64,000 nt of DNA from a virus: the IMG/VR virus record IMGVR_UViG_3300043411_001777, positions 142,090-206,089 of that record, one strand, 5' to 3'. Under the pieces are notes generated by a model that did not search any database, was not told the origin of the DNA, and saw only the letters and a list, made by a program, of their open reading frames with translations. The position numbers and the translations under genes are program-made. Numbering within the stretch: the first letter of the stretch is position 1; every line of letters starts with the position of its first letter. Positions 62,420-64,000 of this stretch are shown here, piece after piece.

Positions 62420-63549
62420 CGTCTCCTCATTCTGCGATAGATAACCGTAAAATCGTCAACCCACTCTCCATAGTAGAGGTTTTTGCTAAGGGCAGACTTG
62501 ACTTCATCAGCAATAAGGAAACGCGGGAGGTTAGGCTTCCCTTTAGTCTCCCAGTCATTAAGGGGGCTGAAAACCAACTCGCCAGAGTTGGCATCCCCAT
62601 TCTGGCGAAAAGTGTATCGGAAATAGTTCCCCAAAGGAGAGTCTGGAGCCTTACGCTCATTGAACTCTGCTATTTCTCGCTCAATATCCCCGAAAATGCT
62701 ATAGACTTTGGTGGTCAATCGGACATCCGGCATAAGAATGATCTCGCCCTCATTGCCGTGCTGAAACTCCACCTTCTCCAATCCTGGATGAGTTAGGTCT
62801 ACAAGAATCTGACTAGGAGCAATCTTCGCCCCGATTACGTAACCACCCCAGCCGTCATAATCTTTCTTCGCCTTCATACGGCTCAGAAACCCGAACATGG
62901 CCGTATTCTGGGTTTCTGAAGCAGAATACCTTCCGAACCTCTCCGCCACAACCTTAGACGTTGTCCAAGACGAGAACCGCTTTGACTCGAACGGAAAAGC
63001 CTTCCCAGAAGCAAACCTTTCATGGAACGCCACCATGGACCCTATATCTGAAAACCGAATCCCACGGTAATAAATACGGGCGCCGGGAGGGCGGAAAGGC
63101 TCAAGCTCGGCAATCTCATCCGTGGAGAACCTGCCCGAGGGCCCACTGTTATTGCTTACCCACGCTGTCAACAGCTTTCGGGTTGAGGCAGTAAGCTTGG
63201 CTGGCTTAAGCCTAAGCTGGCGAGCCATAAGCTTCTTTAGGGTATCAAAATCCCAAATCCAGGAGCGCAACCAAGGCAGAAGGTCATTGGGTCGGTAATT
63301 CACAAAGAAGCGATCCCAATATGGACTCTGAGCCCCCCCCAAGACTTGCTTAAAAGCTTGCGATTGAGCCATCATGTGGATAGCAGGAACCACAGACGGC
63401 CACAACTCGGCTATCTCAGGAGTCATGGTGACCGATGAAGGCAGCAGCAGCGGGGACAGCTTGCGTATTGCTTTTGCTGATTTGGTTGACCCGAAAAGCG
63501 CGTTGTATACGTCAATTAGGGGTCTGCCTATTCCGGCTGTCAGTTCCAT
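62416..63549 (-). CDS. Predicted mono-ADP-ribosyltransferase
   Basis: 377 residues. The R-S-E type motifs are in order: RIYYRGIRF (Arg162), SKRFSSWTTSKVVAERFG (Ser193/Ser194, Thr196/Thr197) and HGNEGEIILMPDVR (Glu267 and Glu269). The final E-x-E is the hallmark of arginine-type transferases such as T4 Alt/ModA and bacterial toxins. The N-terminal 140 residues are helical and may be a targeting domain. Phage enzymes of this kind modify host RNA polymerase or other proteins; the target here is unknown. The gene lies between an M16 peptidase and a coupled small ORF. Confidence 0.75.
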   Translation of the reverse strand: MELTAGIGRPLIDVYNALFGSTKSAKAIRKLSPLLLPSSVTMTPEIAELWPSVVPAIHMMAQSQAFKQVLGGAQSPYWDRFFVNYRPNDLLPWLRSWIWDFDTLKKLMARQLRLKPAKLTASTRKLLTAWVSNNSGPSGRFSTDEIAELEPFRPPGARIYYRGIRFSDIGSMVAFHERFASGKAFPFESKRFSSWTTSKVVAERFGRYSASETQNTAMFGFLSRMKAKKDYDGWGGYVIGAKIAPSQILVDLTHPGLEKVEFQHGNEGEIILMPDVRLTTKVYSIFGDIEREIAEFNERKAPDSPLGNYFRYTFRQNGDANSGELVFSPLNDWETKGKPNLPRFLIADEVKSALSKNLYYGEWVDDFTVIYRRMRRR

Positions 63550-63579
63550 ATAACCGGATCAGGCATTAACGAATTACCG

Positions 63580-64000
63580 CTACTTGCCAATAAGACCCAA
63601 GGTCTTCGGTGCCGCAACAACACGTCGAGCGATAGTCCGGATATCCTCCGCAGTGACATCCAAAATGTCGTCAATCGACGACTGCCAGTAATTGGGGCAC
63701 AACGTGTCCTCCAAAGTAGCCTCCAGCAGCATGTTGAACCGCGACCCCGTACTGTCCAAAGCCATCTTGAGCTTATTGACCGCCTTAACCTTGTTGCGCC
63801 GCAGCTCTTCCTCTGAAATCAGATTCGTTGCCAAGTCAGACATCTGACCCAGAATCAGTTCATGGGCCTCTTCTGCCTGCCATTTGCCAAGCCCGGCCAT
63901 CACCGACAACACCTTGGGGGACGCATCTGTCAATCCAGCATGTACGGAGTACACCAACCCACGCTTTTCGCGAAGCTCCTGGAACAGACGGGACGAGAAA
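63580..64000 (-). CDS. M16-family zinc peptidase, C-terminal part only
   Basis: The frame is open to the right edge, so only about 140 C-terminal residues are visible. The upstream bases encode FSSRLFQELREKRGLVYSV, the highly conserved second-domain motif of M16 peptidases, with the key Arg and Tyr. The HxxEH zinc motif should lie in the missing N-terminal domain. M16 enzymes form clam-shell chambers and cut extended peptides. Presence in a phage is uncommon; maturation of a virion or host-directed protein is possible. Confidence 0.8.
   Translation of the reverse strand, partial: FSSRLFQELREKRGLVYSVHAGLTDASPKVLSVMAGLGKWQAEEAHELILGQMSDLATNLISEEELRRNKVKAVNKLKMALDSTGSRFNMLLEATLEDTLCPNYWQSSIDDILDVTAEDIRTIARRVVAAPKTLGLIGK

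Noticed and set aside
1-64000. tRNA genes, CRISPR arrays and insertion sequences
   Set aside because: No cloverleaf-like repeats, no regularly spaced repeats, and no transposase or terminal inverted repeats were seen by eye. A tRNA scan would be more sensitive and could find one in a short gap.

Overview
The window looks like part of a large tailed-phage genome with a contractile tail (myovirus type). It carries a tail sheath, a tail tube, two tail-chaperone candidates, a tape measure, a baseplate hub and spike, neck-type proteins and three paralogous decoration-like proteins, with no ribosomal, metabolic-operon or tRNA genes. The genes are packed head to tail, and most junctions are 1-8 base overlaps (ATGA, GTGA, TTGA, TAATG). 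The host cannot be read from the sequence. Terminase, portal and major capsid genes were not recognised, so they probably lie outside the window.

Layout. 1-20642 (minus): a giant baseplate or fibre protein cut by the left edge, a small structural protein, the spike, a hub with an embedded amidase, two paralogous baseplate proteins, the tape measure, two chaperone-like proteins and the tube. 20797-26421: a 1874-residue tail sheath. 26443-41877 (minus): neck or completion proteins mixed with nucleic-acid and nucleotide enzymes (SF1 helicase, MazG-like, SLOG, ThyX-like) and a von Willebrand A protein. 41953-49588 (minus): three decoration-like paralogs, a further module-bearing protein, a zinc ribbon, a SWIM protein and two virion-like proteins. 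49665-51512 (plus): a metallophosphoesterase and a STAS-like protein, read from a divergent promoter region. 51505-56755 (minus): an overlapping operon with an HD hydrolase, a P-loop kinase, an HAD phosphatase, a CCA-adding-type nucleotidyltransferase, an endonuclease-like protein and small ORFs. 56917-60641: short plus-strand genes, including a cyclic-phosphate-type receiver domain, around a minus-strand SNF2 helicase with a nuclease-like tail. 60633-64000 (minus): zinc and membrane proteins, a predicted ADP-ribosyltransferase and the C-terminal end of an M16 peptidase.

How it may work together. The left two thirds builds the tail and neck. The 51.5-60.3 kb part resembles a nucleic-acid end-healing and tRNA 3'-end repair set (kinase, HAD phosphatase, CCA-type enzyme, receiver domain), as phages use against anticodon nucleases; no ligase was seen here. 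The right edge carries a predicted host-modifying ADP-ribosyltransferase. Strong hairpins separate several expression units, and in at least four places the hairpin overlaps or abuts the next ribosome-binding site.

The most notable structural signal is one beta-rich module of about 85 residues, carried by the sheath and two other virion proteins, with more distant relatives elsewhere in the sheath and in the giant baseplate protein. All functional names come from motif reading; no database search was run.
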